64,000 nucleotides of DNA, taken from contig DAHUYB010000053.1 in the NCBI GenBank assembly GCA_027315405.1, positions 62,001 to 126,000 of the forward strand, read 5' to 3'. This DNA comes from Gammaproteobacteria bacterium. GTDB taxonomy: Bacteria > Pseudomonadota > Gammaproteobacteria > Natronospirales > REEB76. Made by a program: the position numbers and the translations under genes. The notes beneath the pieces were generated by a model. That model did no database searches and was not told where the DNA came from. It saw only the letters and a program-made list of their open reading frames with translations. This document shows positions 1-9,860 of the stretch, in pieces (within the stretch, counting starts at the first letter, position 1; each line of letters starts with the position of its first letter).

Positions 1-431
1 GCTTTCCTCCAAAGATGCACATGTGCGCAAGTTCGCGATCCCGAAACACAGGGCTCTTTATTTTATGGAGGATGGAACCAGAGGCCGGAGGTTTTATCGG
101 AGCGTGGTCGCTGCCGAAGGTCTGCTCGCGGTGGTTCCGCCATCCTGGGGTCCGGGCCCTTTAGATCGGTGACTTTGCGTCCCCGCCTTTTAACGGGTTG
201 GCCCTTAAAATCGCAGGGTCATTTATAGCAAAGGGGGCCGGGATGCACAGTTGGGCAATCCCCGGAAGTTATTAGGGATTAATCTGGTAGGGACTTAGGG
301 AGCCTTTGTAAGGCCGGTGGGATACTGGTTCATGGGCGGCGGGATTGTGGTTGCGGGCGGGTGAATTTCCGCGGGTGCTAACCTATCAGCGTTATCGGGA
401 CTGTAATCATTCAAAAAATGAAGACTGCCGA
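1..431. other. Left-edge stretch with no recognised gene
   Basis: I see no convincing coding frame here. A perfect 10-bp palindrome (GCACATGTGC) lies at 17-26. The stretch just before the kinase gene carries several TAGGGA-like words (about 270-300) that could be regulatory, but I cannot tie them to a regulator. Confidence 0.4.
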
Positions 432-3275
432 ATGAAATTAATCTGGCCTGCGAGTCTGCGTGCCTCTCTGTTGGCTTTGGTGGTGATATGTATCCTGCCA
501 GCCATGGTGCTCGCGACCTACACGGCTATTCAGCGGTATCACACTTCAATCAGCTATGCCTATGGTGTTAGCAGGCTGGCGGCCGATGCGATCGCCGGCC
601 GCTATCAGAGTCTGGCCTCGAAGAGTCATGACCTGTTATTGGTCGTGGCGGCATTACCCGCAATCAATGCCCCGGCCGCGGAGTGCGGCCGTGCCTTGGC
701 AGCGCTACGCGCGCACATGCCTGCGTATGACAATCTGGACGTGATTTCCCAGCACGGCGATGTTGTCTGCAGCGCAGTGCCCTTTACCCACCCCGTCAAT
801 GTGTCCGACCGCGGCTGGTTTAAGCGTGTGATGCTGACACGCAGATTTACCAGCGATGTGATCCCGGAGGGTCGTATTACCCATTATGGGCTGCTGATTT
901 TCTCGATGCCGCATTTTGACGGCAAAGGCAACCTCATTGGCACAATAAACGCAGCGGCGTCACCTCTGACATTGGAGCCCCCCACTGACGAGATAAGTTT
1001 TTCCCACTACGCCCAGATAACGATATTCAGCGCCGATGGCACGGTGCTGATGTACTACCCAAGGGCGCAAGGTTTCACCGGCAGCAATCAATCACGAGCT
1101 GCTTTGTTCAAGGCAATACAAAGTTCGAAGCGCACCCTCAATCGCGCGCTGCCTGGAATTGACGGAAAGATGCGGTTTTACGCCCTGCGGTACCTAAGTA
1201 CTGATGTAGCCGGAGCCGGAATTTACATCGCCAGCGGCATAGATGAGGGCTTCGTAAAACGTCTGGCTTTTCTGCCGCTGGCCCGCGACTTGGCGATCAT
1301 TGCCGCCATTATGCTGTTTATTCTTGTGTCTGCCTGGTGGTTTTCCACGGCATTTGTCACCCGGCGCGTACAACCGTTGTTGCAGACCTTAGGGCGCATC
1401 GGCGCGGGTGAAGTGGGTGCGCGCACCGGTCTTGCGGAAAGCCCCGGGGAAATCGGAGTCATTGCCCGTGGCGTGGATGGCATGGCAGAGAATCTGGAGG
1501 CGCGAGTTGCGGCCCAGCGTGCCGCCGAGAGCGCCCGCGACACCAGTGAGGAACGCTATGGGGAACTGGTGGAACGGTTCTCCGACACCATTATGGTACG
1601 GCGCAGCAACGGCGATCTGACATTCGTGAATGAAGCTTTCTGCCGGATGTTAGGTTACAGCCGTGATGAATTGTTGAAGATGCGGGTCACAGATTTGGTG
1701 GCCGAATCCAATCTGCGCGGGCACCGGTTGCAGATCGGGCAATCAGCGCGTTTTGAGTCCTGGATGCGGCACAAGGATGGCCATAACGTTCCGGTCGAAG
1801 TAACCACCATGCGGCTCAAAAATGGAGATATCCAGTCCATTCAGCGCGATATCAGCGAGCGGCTGGAAACGCAGCGCAGGCTCGAAGAAAGCGAACGCCA
1901 CTACCGCGAACTGGTGGAACAGGCGATGCTGGGGATTCTGGTACGCCGGCCGACAGGCGAGATCATTTTCGCCAACCAGGCAATTTGTGGCATGTCCGGT
2001 TACAGCCGCGCTGAACTGTTAAGTATGCACATTACGGCTCTAGTGGATCCAGCCGATGCTGCTGCGATTCAGCGCGTGCAGCAGATAGCCATCGGTGAAT
2101 ACCTGAACTTTCAATCCCGCATACGCCATAAGAGCGGCGGGAGCGTGCACGTTGAGGTTAGTGTTCACCGGCTGGATAACAGGAATCTCCTGGTCATGCT
2201 CAATGATGTCAGTGATCGAGTGGTGGCCGAGCAGCGCTTCGCGGAAGAGCGCAATTTCGTTTTCCATGCCCTGGACACCCTGCCGGGTGTGTTTTACGTA
2301 TTCAACGCCGAGGGGCGCTTCCTGCGCTGGAACCGGCAGATGGAAGAGATTACGGGCTACGACATGGAGGAAATGGGGCGAATCCGTTCCGCCGATATCG
2401 TACCTCCGGACCGCCGGGCCAGCCATCGCGAAACAGTGAGGGAAATTTTGAACGGCATGGGTGTGGAAGGTGAGACCGAACTTTATTGTAAAGACGGCAG
2501 GCGCATTCCTTATTACTATGTGGCGCGTCATTTCGAGTGGCAGGGACAGCAGTGCGTGGTCGGTATGGGGGTGGATATGACGGATCGCAAGCAAGCGGAA
2601 CGGCGCGCGCAGACCTATTTGGAGGAGATGCAGCAACTTTCGGCGCGCATCCTGGAAACCCAGGAAGAAGAACGCCGCAGCTTGGCCCGTGAGCTGCATG
2701 ACGAACTGGGTCAGGGATTGACCGCAGCATTGCTCGGCCTAAAGGATTTGGCGCACCAAACTGACCCACATGCCTTGGCGTCCCAAATCAAGAATACGTC
2801 TGCCATCATGACCGGCCTTGCACAGGAGGTGCGTGCCTTGTCGTTGAATTTACGGCCGTCGGTGTTGGACGACCTGGGGCTGGCTCCAGCGGTGCGCTGG
2901 TATATCCGGGAACGGGTTGAACCCGCCGGTTTGAGGACGGTTTTAAGCATAGAAAAGAATTTGCCGCGCCTGTCAGCAATCCGGGAAACTGCCTGTTTCC
3001 GGGTTTTGCAGAGCGCACTGACAAACGTACTGCGCCATGCAAATGCGCAGGAAGTTCAGGTGGGATTACATCACGTAGACGGGAACTTGGTACTTGAAAT
3101 CCGCGACAATGGCCGTGGGTTCAAGCTGAAAGCGGCCCGCCAAAGCGCTTTGCGAGGCAAAAGCCTCGGTCTGCTAGGCATGGAGGAGCGTGTACGGCTC
3201 GCGGGCGGCAGGTTTGCAATCTCCTCGATTCCAGGGCGGGGCACGCAAATACGCGTCGAACTGCCGGTGGCCTGA
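432..3275 (+). CDS. Membrane sensor histidine kinase, three PAS domains, HisKA_3 type
   Basis: The product is a 947-aa sensor kinase of the NarX/DegS-like HisKA_3 class. A first membrane helix (about residues 9-31) is followed by a periplasmic region of about 250 residues (Cache-like by size), a second helix (about 286-308) and a HAMP linker. Three PAS domains start near residues 374, 485 and 608. The dimerisation/phosphoacceptor segment has the ARELHDELGQG motif with His756, and the ATPase domain shows DNGRGF and GLLGMEER. I chose the ATG at 432 because the first helix follows at once; an in-frame TTG at 345 would add 29 polar residues. The likely partner is the receiver protein at 3492, though kinases of this class normally pair with LuxR-type regulators. 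The ligand is unknown. Confidence 0.9.
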   Translation: MKLIWPASLRASLLALVVICILPAMVLATYTAIQRYHTSISYAYGVSRLAADAIAGRYQSLASKSHDLLLVVAALPAINAPAAECGRALAALRAHMPAYDNLDVISQHGDVVCSAVPFTHPVNVSDRGWFKRVMLTRRFTSDVIPEGRITHYGLLIFSMPHFDGKGNLIGTINAAASPLTLEPPTDEISFSHYAQITIFSADGTVLMYYPRAQGFTGSNQSRAALFKAIQSSKRTLNRALPGIDGKMRFYALRYLSTDVAGAGIYIASGIDEGFVKRLAFLPLARDLAIIAAIMLFILVSAWWFSTAFVTRRVQPLLQTLGRIGAGEVGARTGLAESPGEIGVIARGVDGMAENLEARVAAQRAAESARDTSEERYGELVERFSDTIMVRRSNGDLTFVNEAFCRMLGYSRDELLKMRVTDLVAESNLRGHRLQIGQSARFESWMRHKDGHNVPVEVTTMRLKNGDIQSIQRDISERLETQRRLEESERHYRELVEQAMLGILVRRPTGEIIFANQAICGMSGYSRAELLSMHITALVDPADAAAIQRVQQIAIGEYLNFQSRIRHKSGGSVHVEVSVHRLDNRNLLVMLNDVSDRVVAEQRFAEERNFVFHALDTLPGVFYVFNAEGRFLRWNRQMEEITGYDMEEMGRIRSADIVPPDRRASHRETVREILNGMGVEGETELYCKDGRRIPYYYVARHFEWQGQQCVVGMGVDMTDRKQAERRAQTYLEEMQQLSARILETQEEERRSLARELHDELGQGLTAALLGLKDLAHQTDPHALASQIKNTSAIMTGLAQEVRALSLNLRPSVLDDLGLAPAVRWYIRERVEPAGLRTVLSIEKNLPRLSAIRETACFRVLQSALTNVLRHANAQEVQVGLHHVDGNLVLEIRDNGRGFKLKAARQSALRGKSLGLLGMEERVRLAGGRFAISSIPGRGTQIRVELPVA

Positions 3276-3324
3276 TTTTGCAGAGCACGATAATGACTAT
3301 ATCATCTACCCGCGGTTATTCTAG

Positions 3325-3349
3325 CCCTAAACCGTAGCTGAATTTAGGG
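3325..3349. other. Inverted repeat between kinase and receiver genes
   Basis: CCCTAAA and TTTAGGG form a 7-bp inverted repeat around an 11-base loop, followed closely by GGGGATTCCCC. It lies in the 216-base gap between the kinase and receiver genes. There is no T-run, so it could be an operator or a weak terminator. Confidence 0.3.
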
Positions 3350-3491
3350 GATTCCCCGATGGTGTTGCCATACGTCGAGTTACAAACTGAACCTCAGAAT
3401 TACTCATAGCCGGGTGTAAGATTTTTGCTCGGCAATTTATTTGAAATAATGCCCGAAATGAGAACGTGCACATCGCCGGCATGAGGTGATT

Positions 3492-3881
3492 ATGAGAGTA
3501 GTGCTGGTGGATGACAATGTATTGTTTCTCAATACCTTGTCGGAACAACTGTCACGAAAACCTGGAATCCAAGTCGTTGGCAGTGCTAACAGCGGCGGCG
3601 ACGGTTTAATGCTGGTTGCGGAACTCAACCCGGATGTGGTGATCGTGGATCTTGCCATGCCGGACATGAGCGGGCTGGAGGTGGCCAAGCGCTTGAAAAA
3701 CGGCTTACACCCGCCACGGGTAGTGGTGCTTTCCCTCTACGATGAACCGGAATATCGGGAAAGCGCGCAACTCGTGGGAGTGGATGCCTATATTGTGAAG
3801 GATGCGGTAGATTCGGATCTAATGCCGATTTTGTCCGGCCTCGGTGCTATGACCCGAAAGGCGGCAGCATTTGGATGCTGA
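3492..3881 (+). CDS. Receiver-only response regulator
   Basis: This is a single CheY-like receiver domain of 129 aa. It has the acidic pair Asp7-Asp8, the phosphoacceptor Asp53 in VDLAMPDMSG, the switch residue Ser in VVVLSLYD, and the conserved Lys in YIVKDA. The sequence resembles the receivers of NarL/FixJ regulators, but the protein stops right after the domain and no LuxR-type helix-turn-helix is encoded downstream in any frame I checked. I chose the ATG at 3492 because AGGTG lies 5 bases upstream; a GTG at 3486 is also possible. It follows a HisKA_3 kinase and precedes a degenerate GGDEF protein, so signalling is probably by protein contact, not DNA binding. Confidence 0.85.
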   Translation: MRVVLVDDNVLFLNTLSEQLSRKPGIQVVGSANSGGDGLMLVAELNPDVVIVDLAMPDMSGLEVAKRLKNGLHPPRVVVLSLYDEPEYRESAQLVGVDAYIVKDAVDSDLMPILSGLGAMTRKAAAFGC

Positions 3882-3935
3882 AACGCCGAATTTGTCCGCG
3901 ACATCCCGCCTGATGCTTCTATAAGAGTGTTGATA

Positions 3936-5237
3936 ATGACGACCAAGACGCCTAGCGAAGAAACCAGCACACCTGAGTTCAACGAGAAACAGGAAGTAGC
4001 CCGACTACTGGCTAAATTTATTTTTCTGCCGCGGTTCTCCAAACAGCTGGAAAGGCTGTTCCTGCTTTCCTATGCTCACCATCATCGCGTGCGTATGCGC
4101 ATTACTCTGGCATTCGGCTTGGTTCTGTACTTAGCGGCTGGGATTCTTGATCTGCATCTCGACCCTGCGGTCCGTAATGCCCTGTGGCTGATCCGTTATA
4201 TGTTGACTGCGCCGTTCATCGCGGCCGCTCTAGGAGCAGCATTCTGGATGAAGCGCGATGCGGCGTTGCAGATGGTTTACGCCGCAGCGGTCGTGGCGGC
4301 GGGAGCCGGCGCAGGGTTGTCAATATTTCTCTATCCGCAAACCGCCGCCCAAGGTTACACACTCAGCCTATTCATCATCTTGTTCTATATTTACGTGATT
4401 TCCGGTATGCGCCTCGGCTATGGGTTGCCGTGTGCCCTGCTGGTGACCGGCCTTTATCTGGTTGGCGTGTTCCTGGGTGGGCCGTTCTCCGGCGCCACTG
4501 ATAGGCTGCTGATAGCCCAGCTGGTGGTCATCAATCTGGTGGGGATCTATGCAGGTTATCGTCTGGAAAGAGAAGCGCGTCGCAGCTTTCTGCATGGCAG
4601 GATGGTGAGGCTGCTGAATGACGAAATGGTGGAGCTGGCAGGGGTTGATGAACTCACCGGACTCGCGAACCGGCGGCGCATGGATGAGTTTTATGCCAAC
4701 ACCTGGGCCAGGGCGCAGCGCGACAAGGCGGAATTGACCCTGTTGCTCGTGGATGCGGATTATCTGCGGCTCCTGAATGACCATCTCGGCCGCCACATCG
4801 GCGATATCTGTCTGCGCAAGCTGGGGACCGTCATCCACCATTACCGGAAACGCCCCGGTGACCTTGCCGCGCGCTATGAAGGCGGGAAATTCCTGGTGGT
4901 TCTTTACGCCTGCAGCGAACGCCACGGCCGCACGATCGCGGAGCGACTGCGCCAGGATATTGAGAGCCTGAATCTGATGAACCCCGCATCGCCCGCAGGT
5001 TGGACCGTAACCGTGAGCATCGGTGTGCATACCGTGGTACCCACGCGTAACCAAAGCTCCGCCAGCGCCATGCTGTCGGTGGAAACCCTGCTGTACATGG
5101 CAAAAAAACACGGGCGCAATTGCGTGGTGAGCGACAAGGACGCGGCTGCGGGGGATGCCGCCGCCATTGAGGAAACCACATCCCAGCCGGACAAAACCCA
5201 GGTACTGCCCAGATCCGAAGTTGCCAGGGCGGTGTGA
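3936..5237 (+). CDS. Membrane GGDEF protein with degenerate active site
   Basis: The protein has 433 aa. An N-terminal half with about six membrane helices (about residues 50-215) is joined to a C-terminal GGDEF-family domain that starts at DELTGLANRR. The catalytic motif reads EGGKF (residues 315-319) where active diguanylate cyclases have GGDEF, so cyclase activity is unlikely. An RxxD inhibitory-site motif (RPGD, 306-309) sits exactly five residues before it, which suggests a c-di-GMP-binding effector. The ATG at 3936 is preferred over the GTG at 3927. It lies 54 bases after the receiver gene and is probably cotranscribed with it. It converges on fabV, with only 16 bases between the stops. 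Confidence 0.85.
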   Translation: MTTKTPSEETSTPEFNEKQEVARLLAKFIFLPRFSKQLERLFLLSYAHHHRVRMRITLAFGLVLYLAAGILDLHLDPAVRNALWLIRYMLTAPFIAAALGAAFWMKRDAALQMVYAAAVVAAGAGAGLSIFLYPQTAAQGYTLSLFIILFYIYVISGMRLGYGLPCALLVTGLYLVGVFLGGPFSGATDRLLIAQLVVINLVGIYAGYRLEREARRSFLHGRMVRLLNDEMVELAGVDELTGLANRRRMDEFYANTWARAQRDKAELTLLLVDADYLRLLNDHLGRHIGDICLRKLGTVIHHYRKRPGDLAARYEGGKFLVVLYACSERHGRTIAERLRQDIESLNLMNPASPAGWTVTVSIGVHTVVPTRNQSSASAMLSVETLLYMAKKHGRNCVVSDKDAAAGDAAAIEETTSQPDKTQVLPRSEVARAV

Positions 5238-5253
5238 ATACCCCTGGGAATGA

Positions 5254-6459
5254 TCAAAGTTCAATACAGTCAAAGCTTGTGTTGGTAGCGACATCCGTTT
5301 CGTAGTTGACGTCCTGCCTGGCGAAGCCGAATAATCGCAGAAAATCCTGTTTGTATCCTGCGTAGTCGGTGATCTCGAAAAGGTTTGCGTTGCTGAGCTG
5401 CGGCCACAACACCTTGCAGGACCGCTGTACGTCATCGCGCAGCTCCCAATCATCCAATCGCAGGCGATCCTGTTCATCGGTTGCAGGCGGTCGGGCATCG
5501 TGTGGGTAGAGGTATTCCCGAAACAAGCGATTCTGCTGATCAATGGTCTCTTCGTGTAGTCCTTTGTCCTTCATTATTCGAAATACCACGGCCAGATATT
5601 GCGGTATTACCGGGATTGCGGCACTCGCTTGTGTTACGGCAGATTTCATTACCGCAACATAAGCGCCCAGACCGCGAGTCAGGAAACGTTTGCGAATGGC
5701 CTTGGCGGTGGCCTCGAGATGTTGCTTCGCGCGGCCGAGGGTCCCATGCCGGTAGATGGGCCAGGTGACTTGCGTGCCGATGTAGCTAAAAGCCACGGTC
5801 TTTGCGTTCTCTGCCAACACCCCCGCGTTGCTTAATGCCTCGATCCAGAGGGCCCAATCCTCGCCTCCCATGACAGCGATGGTGTCGCGGATCTCTTGCT
5901 CGGTTGCGGGCTCAATAGAAACGTCGACCAGCATGTCGCGATCGGTATCAATGGATTTTGCCGTATAGGCATCGCCAATTGGTTTCAGCGCGGAGCGGAT
6001 GAGCTCTCCGGTATCCGGCAGCCGACGCACGGGAGCCGCCAACGAATAAATGACCAGATCGACCTGGCCACCCATTTCCCGCTTGATTAGCTCGATTACG
6101 TGGGTACGCGCTTTATGTGAAAAAGCATCGCCATTAATGGATTTGCTCTGCAAACCAGCTTGTTTGGCAAACTTGTCGAATGCTGCTGAGTTGTACCAGC
6201 CCGCGGAGCCGGTTTTGACGTTGCTGCCGGGCTTCTCAAAGAACACGCCGAGAGTGGCAGCGCCAAACCCGAAAGCCGCCGTGATCCTGGCGGCTAGACC
6301 GTAACCCGTGGAGGCACCGATTATCAATACACATTTCGGTCCATCGGTGCGCGTACCCAGGGCTTTCGTGGCGTTGATCTGTTCAAGTACGTTCATCTCG
6401 CATCCTACCGGATGGGCCGTGGTGCAGATGAAGTGCCAAACTTTGGGTTTGATGATCAC
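5254..6459 (-). CDS. fabV: Trans-2-enoyl-CoA/ACP reductase FabV
   Basis: FabV performs the NADH-dependent last reduction of the fatty-acid elongation cycle; FabV enzymes are known to be intrinsically triclosan-tolerant. The 401-aa length is typical. The N-terminus MIIKP...[12 protein letters not shown]-like block is clear, the dinucleotide-binding segment GASTGYG is at residues 48-54, and the signature Tyr-x8-Lys pair is Tyr236/Lys245. Translation starts at a GTG, placed by alignment to the family N-terminus. It stands alone between a convergent GGDEF gene and the mipA-like gene. Nothing suggests that it belongs to the pigment locus. Confidence 0.95.
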   Translation of the reverse strand: MIIKPKVWHFICTTAHPVGCEMNVLEQINATKALGTRTDGPKCVLIIGASTGYGLAARITAAFGFGAATLGVFFEKPGSNVKTGSAGWYNSAAFDKFAKQAGLQSKSINGDAFSHKARTHVIELIKREMGGQVDLVIYSLAAPVRRLPDTGELIRSALKPIGDAYTAKSIDTDRDMLVDVSIEPATEQEIRDTIAVMGGEDWALWIEALSNAGVLAENAKTVAFSYIGTQVTWPIYRHGTLGRAKQHLEATAKAIRKRFLTRGLGAYVAVMKSAVTQASAAIPVIPQYLAVVFRIMKDKGLHEETIDQQNRLFREYLYPHDARPPATDEQDRLRLDDWELRDDVQRSCKVLWPQLSNANLFEITDYAGYKQDFLRLFGFARQDVNYETDVATNTSFDCIEL

Positions 6460-6572
6460 GCAGGTTCCCCTCGGCGCGGCCGAGCGCTCATTCTAACTTA
6501 CACGCTCCAGAAAGAGATCGTCTATATTTACTTGAGCGGGAGCGACGGCATAGGTGCGTCAAACGGCGATAC

Positions 6573-7448
6573 TCAGTGGGTTCTGCGCTTGAAAATCCAG
6601 GCGAGCATGACGCCGAATGTCAGGTCATGGGTGCGGCTTACCAGCGGGCTGTTGACGAAGCTGGCGCCGGCCAGGCTTGTGTAGCTGATGAACGAACCGT
6701 ACACCAGATCTCCGCGGTGCAGGCTGCCGCCCACTGACAGCGTGTAACCGCCGTAGCCCCCGGGGGCGGTGTAGGTAGGGCGTTCCGGGTTGGCGTACTG
6801 CGGTGCCACGCCATAGATGTACTGGAAATAATCCTGACTGCCGTAGATGAGAGACACGCCGGAATCAATGCTGAAACCATGAGTGTCGTCACCCACGTGA
6901 TGCACGAGTTCCACGCGCGGCGCGAACACGAAACCGCGGTGGTGCAAAGTAAGCGCATGCGCGCCGACAGCCGCGCGCAGCGGCAATACAGCAAATACCT
7001 GTGTAGTTTCCTTGAAATTGTTCCAGATGCGGTAACGTAGTGCCGGTCCGGCTTCACCGATCCAGTCCAGGTTCGGCATGCCCTGGCGTTCATGGTCGCG
7101 GGATGAATCCACAGCCACCGAACCGGCGAAATCCACTTCCAGGGACAGACGCTTGCCACTCAGCAATTTTCCCCGTACCTGATCCCGGTTCACGTCCAGG
7201 TAACGGCTGTGATAGATGACATATGGAAACGGCAACAGCAGCGTGCGGTGCTCGTCCGCGCCCGGATAATCCGGGAAACGGATGCCGCCAAGTCCGAGGC
7301 CGATTTCAAGTTGCGCTGTCTGCGATTCGCTTTGCCCGGACGCATGTGCTGCAAGCGGTGCCAAGGCACACAATATGAAACAAAGAAATGTGATTAAAGA
7401 GAAAGCAGATAAACGAACCGCCTTGACCTCAAGCGGCCATGCATGCAT
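6573..7448 (-). CDS. MipA/OmpV family outer-membrane protein
   Basis: This is a 291-aa precursor with a signal peptide ending near AAHASG (about residue 37), followed by a sequence of alternating short hydrophobic and polar strands typical of the MipA/OmpV beta-barrel family. The family hallmark segment GLGLGGIRFPDYPGAD occurs soon after the cleavage site, and the last residue before the RRTH tail is in a LAWIF strand. It starts immediately after the halogenase stop codon (no gap), so the two form one leftward operon. Its role next to a pigment locus may be in the outer membrane where such pigments reside, but that is inference. Confidence 0.8.
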   Translation of the reverse strand: MHAWPLEVKAVRLSAFSLITFLCFILCALAPLAAHASGQSESQTAQLEIGLGLGGIRFPDYPGADEHRTLLLPFPYVIYHSRYLDVNRDQVRGKLLSGKRLSLEVDFAGSVAVDSSRDHERQGMPNLDWIGEAGPALRYRIWNNFKETTQVFAVLPLRAAVGAHALTLHHRGFVFAPRVELVHHVGDDTHGFSIDSGVSLIYGSQDYFQYIYGVAPQYANPERPTYTAPGGYGGYTLSVGGSLHRGDLVYGSFISYTSLAGASFVNSPLVSRTHDLTFGVMLAWIFKRRTH

Positions 7449-8795
7449 CTAGGCCGGATCCACCGGCGTGGTGCCACCGCTGAAATCCGTTTTCGCCTGC
7501 GCCAGCCGGTAACGATGTTCGGCATGCCAGCGCCTCAGGTTACACAGCACGGTCCCGGCATAGATCAGGCGGAAGAACTGCAAGCGCCACCATACCCTGC
7601 GTGAATCGAACAAATCGCCGGCCAGCATCGAGATTATCCCCTGCTCGACATTCCAGAGATTGCGCGGATTGCGGAATATTTTCTGCATCACCGGTGAATT
7701 GAAACGGTAAATGAAGAAGGCGAAGCGGCGCATGCCGGCCCGCAGGCGACGCTCCAGACGTTGTTGCAGCGCCGTTTCACGTTCCGGTTTATGCAGCGCG
7801 GTATCAACCACTGCGGCGGTTTGTTCGGCTCCACTCATGGCGAGATATACGCCTGAAGAAAACACCGGGTCGAGGAAAGCGAAAGCGTCTCCCACCAACA
7901 TCCAACCGGGACCGCCGATGGTACTGGCATCATAGGAATAGTTGCCGGTGACGCGCACTTCGTTGCCGATTAGGGTGGCTTGTCCGAGCCGCGCCCAGAG
8001 CGCGGGATTGAGTTTGAGCGTATCAAACAGGAACTCGTGGGTGCGCCCGCGGCGCCGCTTCAGATAATCCGGGCGGCACACCGCTCCGACACTCATCACT
8101 CCATCCGGCAAGGGGATCATCCACATCCAGCCGTGCTCGAAATTGTAGATACTGATATTGCCGGCGTCATTGCCGGGACGCTGTATGGCGCCGCGGAAAT
8201 GACCGAAGATCGCGGCACTCTGGTGTTCGACATTTTTTCGTCTGAGCCGCTTGCGACTGGCAAGAAAGGCGTCGCGGCCGCTGGCATCGAGCACATAGCG
8301 GGCCTGCACCCGGTACGTACGGCCGTCTTCTACACGGACCTCAGCCAGCGAATCGCGCGGTGCGCGCTGTTCCAAAGATATTATCTCTGCGCCTTCACGC
8401 GCATCCACGCCCTGGGTACGCGCATGCTCGAACAGCATCTGATCAAAATCCTGCCGCCAGACTTGAAATGCGTGTGGCGGACTATTACCCAGTGCACGTA
8501 CGAACGCATAGACGTTGTAACCGCGTGCATTGTCAGCTTCAAAGTCGGCACCCGGCTTGTACACGCCGAGTGCGCGTACCTTGTCCAGCACACCCAGGCG
8601 CTCCAGCACCGGTAGGTTCATGGGCAACAAAGACTCGCCGATGTGGAAACGCGGATGGCGCGCCTTTTCCAGTTGTATGACCGACCATCCGCGTCTGGCC
8701 AACAAAGCAGCCGCGGTACTGCCGCCGGGACCGCCCCCAATCACCAATACATCGCAACGTTCGTCATCGATGCGAGTTGCCTGCTCGTGGTTCAT
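7449..8795 (-). CDS. FAD-dependent halogenase-like oxidoreductase
   Basis: The 448-aa flavoprotein carries a Rossmann motif GGGPGG (residues 20-25), the FHIGESLLP segment seen in PltA/PrnC-type flavin halogenases, the GWxWxIP halogenase fingerprint (GWMWMIP, around residue 225), and GDAFAFLDPVFSSGV near the FAD pyrophosphate. A halogenase-like gene is known in xanthomonadin loci, where it accounts for bromination. I infer halogenation of the aryl head group or the polyene here. The ATG at 8795 is favoured over one at 8813, because the extra six residues precede no conserved feature. It is divergent from the phosphopantetheinyl transferase gene. A hydroxylase or epoxidase role cannot be excluded from sequence alone. 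Confidence 0.8.
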   Translation of the reverse strand: MNHEQATRIDDERCDVLVIGGGPGGSTAAALLARRGWSVIQLEKARHPRFHIGESLLPMNLPVLERLGVLDKVRALGVYKPGADFEADNARGYNVYAFVRALGNSPPHAFQVWRQDFDQMLFEHARTQGVDAREGAEIISLEQRAPRDSLAEVRVEDGRTYRVQARYVLDASGRDAFLASRKRLRRKNVEHQSAAIFGHFRGAIQRPGNDAGNISIYNFEHGWMWMIPLPDGVMSVGAVCRPDYLKRRRGRTHEFLFDTLKLNPALWARLGQATLIGNEVRVTGNYSYDASTIGGPGWMLVGDAFAFLDPVFSSGVYLAMSGAEQTAAVVDTALHKPERETALQQRLERRLRAGMRRFAFFIYRFNSPVMQKIFRNPRNLWNVEQGIISMLAGDLFDSRRVWWRLQFFRLIYAGTVLCNLRRWHAEHRYRLAQAKTDFSGGTTPVDPA

Positions 8796-9015
8796 ATCAC
8801 CCACCCGTCGCACAGCCGAGGGCTATTAAGACACCGCTCGAAACAACCCCGCATACGTCGCCTCCCGCATTTGAATCTGATATCGTTGTTTTGGGATAAA
8901 AAGCATAATCTTTAAAGACGCATCGGCGCTCCTGCGCCCGAGCGTTTGGATACCCCGGACTAACCCCGCCCGTTAATTCCCTTGACTATAGAATCCACCC
9001 ACAAGGTATAACGGT

Positions 9016-9747
9016 ATGGCTCATGGCGTTGAACTATACACCTGCCAGGTAACTGCGACTGACCTCGCACGCCTGGAAACAGTCTACCTTCCCCGTCTGC
9101 ATACCGAAGAGTCAGTTCGTTACCGGCGGTTTACGTCGCTGCGGCGCAGACTGGAGTGGCTGGCCGGGCGGGCCTTGGTATTGGAGGCGCTGCCGCAAGT
9201 TCTTGCCCACGTCAACGGGCAGGAGCTGCGCACGGGTAGCAAGGGAAATATCACCTATGCGGAGGCGCCCATACATCTGAGCCTGAGTCACAGTCGTGGC
9301 CTGGTTGCCCTGACTATCGCGACGATTCCAACGGGCATGGATGTGGAAAGGGTGTGTATGCGTTCAGTCATCACGTATGCGCAGCAAGTGTTTACACCCG
9401 CTGAAGCTGCACATTTTGCACAGGTGGCCGCGCCTGAGCGACCACGACTGTTTTACCGTTACTGGACGCTCAAGGAAGCCGTTTGCAAGGCAGCGGGCCT
9501 CTCCATCTGGGAGGGTCTTGCGGCGGCACGATTTGATCTGCGCTCGGCGCCGGTCTTCACTGGCACGACTGCAGGGCTGCAGGGTCCCTGGCGGTTCTGG
9601 TCGGCGGGTATTGATACTCACTGGCAACTGGCAGTCGCTGGCCATGCGGCGTTGCCGCTACCGGCATTTACAGCCTGGCGCATATCGCTGCCGGGTTCGC
9701 GAGAGAAATTGGAATTGGATACGTTTTGCAGTTTTGCGCGCGGCTAA
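9016..9747 (+). CDS. 4'-phosphopantetheinyl transferase, Sfp type
   Basis: This 243-aa enzyme would transfer the phosphopantetheine arm from CoA to the serine of carrier proteins, converting the three ACPs of this locus to their holo forms. The Sfp/Gsp-type motifs are present: an SLSHSRG block around residue 94, GMDVERV (magnesium-binding Asp and Glu) near 107, and WTLKEAVCKAAG near 155. An AAGG-like ribosome-binding site precedes the ATG. It opens the rightward operon and is divergent from the halogenase gene, with about 220 bases between them that should hold both promoters. Confidence 0.9.
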   Translation: MAHGVELYTCQVTATDLARLETVYLPRLHTEESVRYRRFTSLRRRLEWLAGRALVLEALPQVLAHVNGQELRTGSKGNITYAEAPIHLSLSHSRGLVALTIATIPTGMDVERVCMRSVITYAQQVFTPAEAAHFAQVAAPERPRLFYRYWTLKEAVCKAAGLSIWEGLAAARFDLRSAPVFTGTTAGLQGPWRFWSAGIDTHWQLAVAGHAALPLPAFTAWRISLPGSREKLELDTFCSFARG

Positions 9748-9860
9748 TGCCAGTGACTTTAACGTGAACAACATTTGGGAGAAGCTGTTTACCTGATGAC
9801 AGCAGACCGGTCTATGCCACAATACCCCCGCTTGGTAGTCGCGGATGATCGGGGAAGGCA

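Noticed and set aside
3882-3935. LuxR-type helix-turn-helix lost by frameshift after the receiver domain
   Set aside because: Only 54 bases separate the receiver stop from the next gene and none of the frames encodes a helix-turn-helix.
4368-5543. Minus-strand open frame of 391 codons
   Set aside because: It runs opposite the GGDEF gene and out of frame across the fabV end; no motif or start signal supports it.
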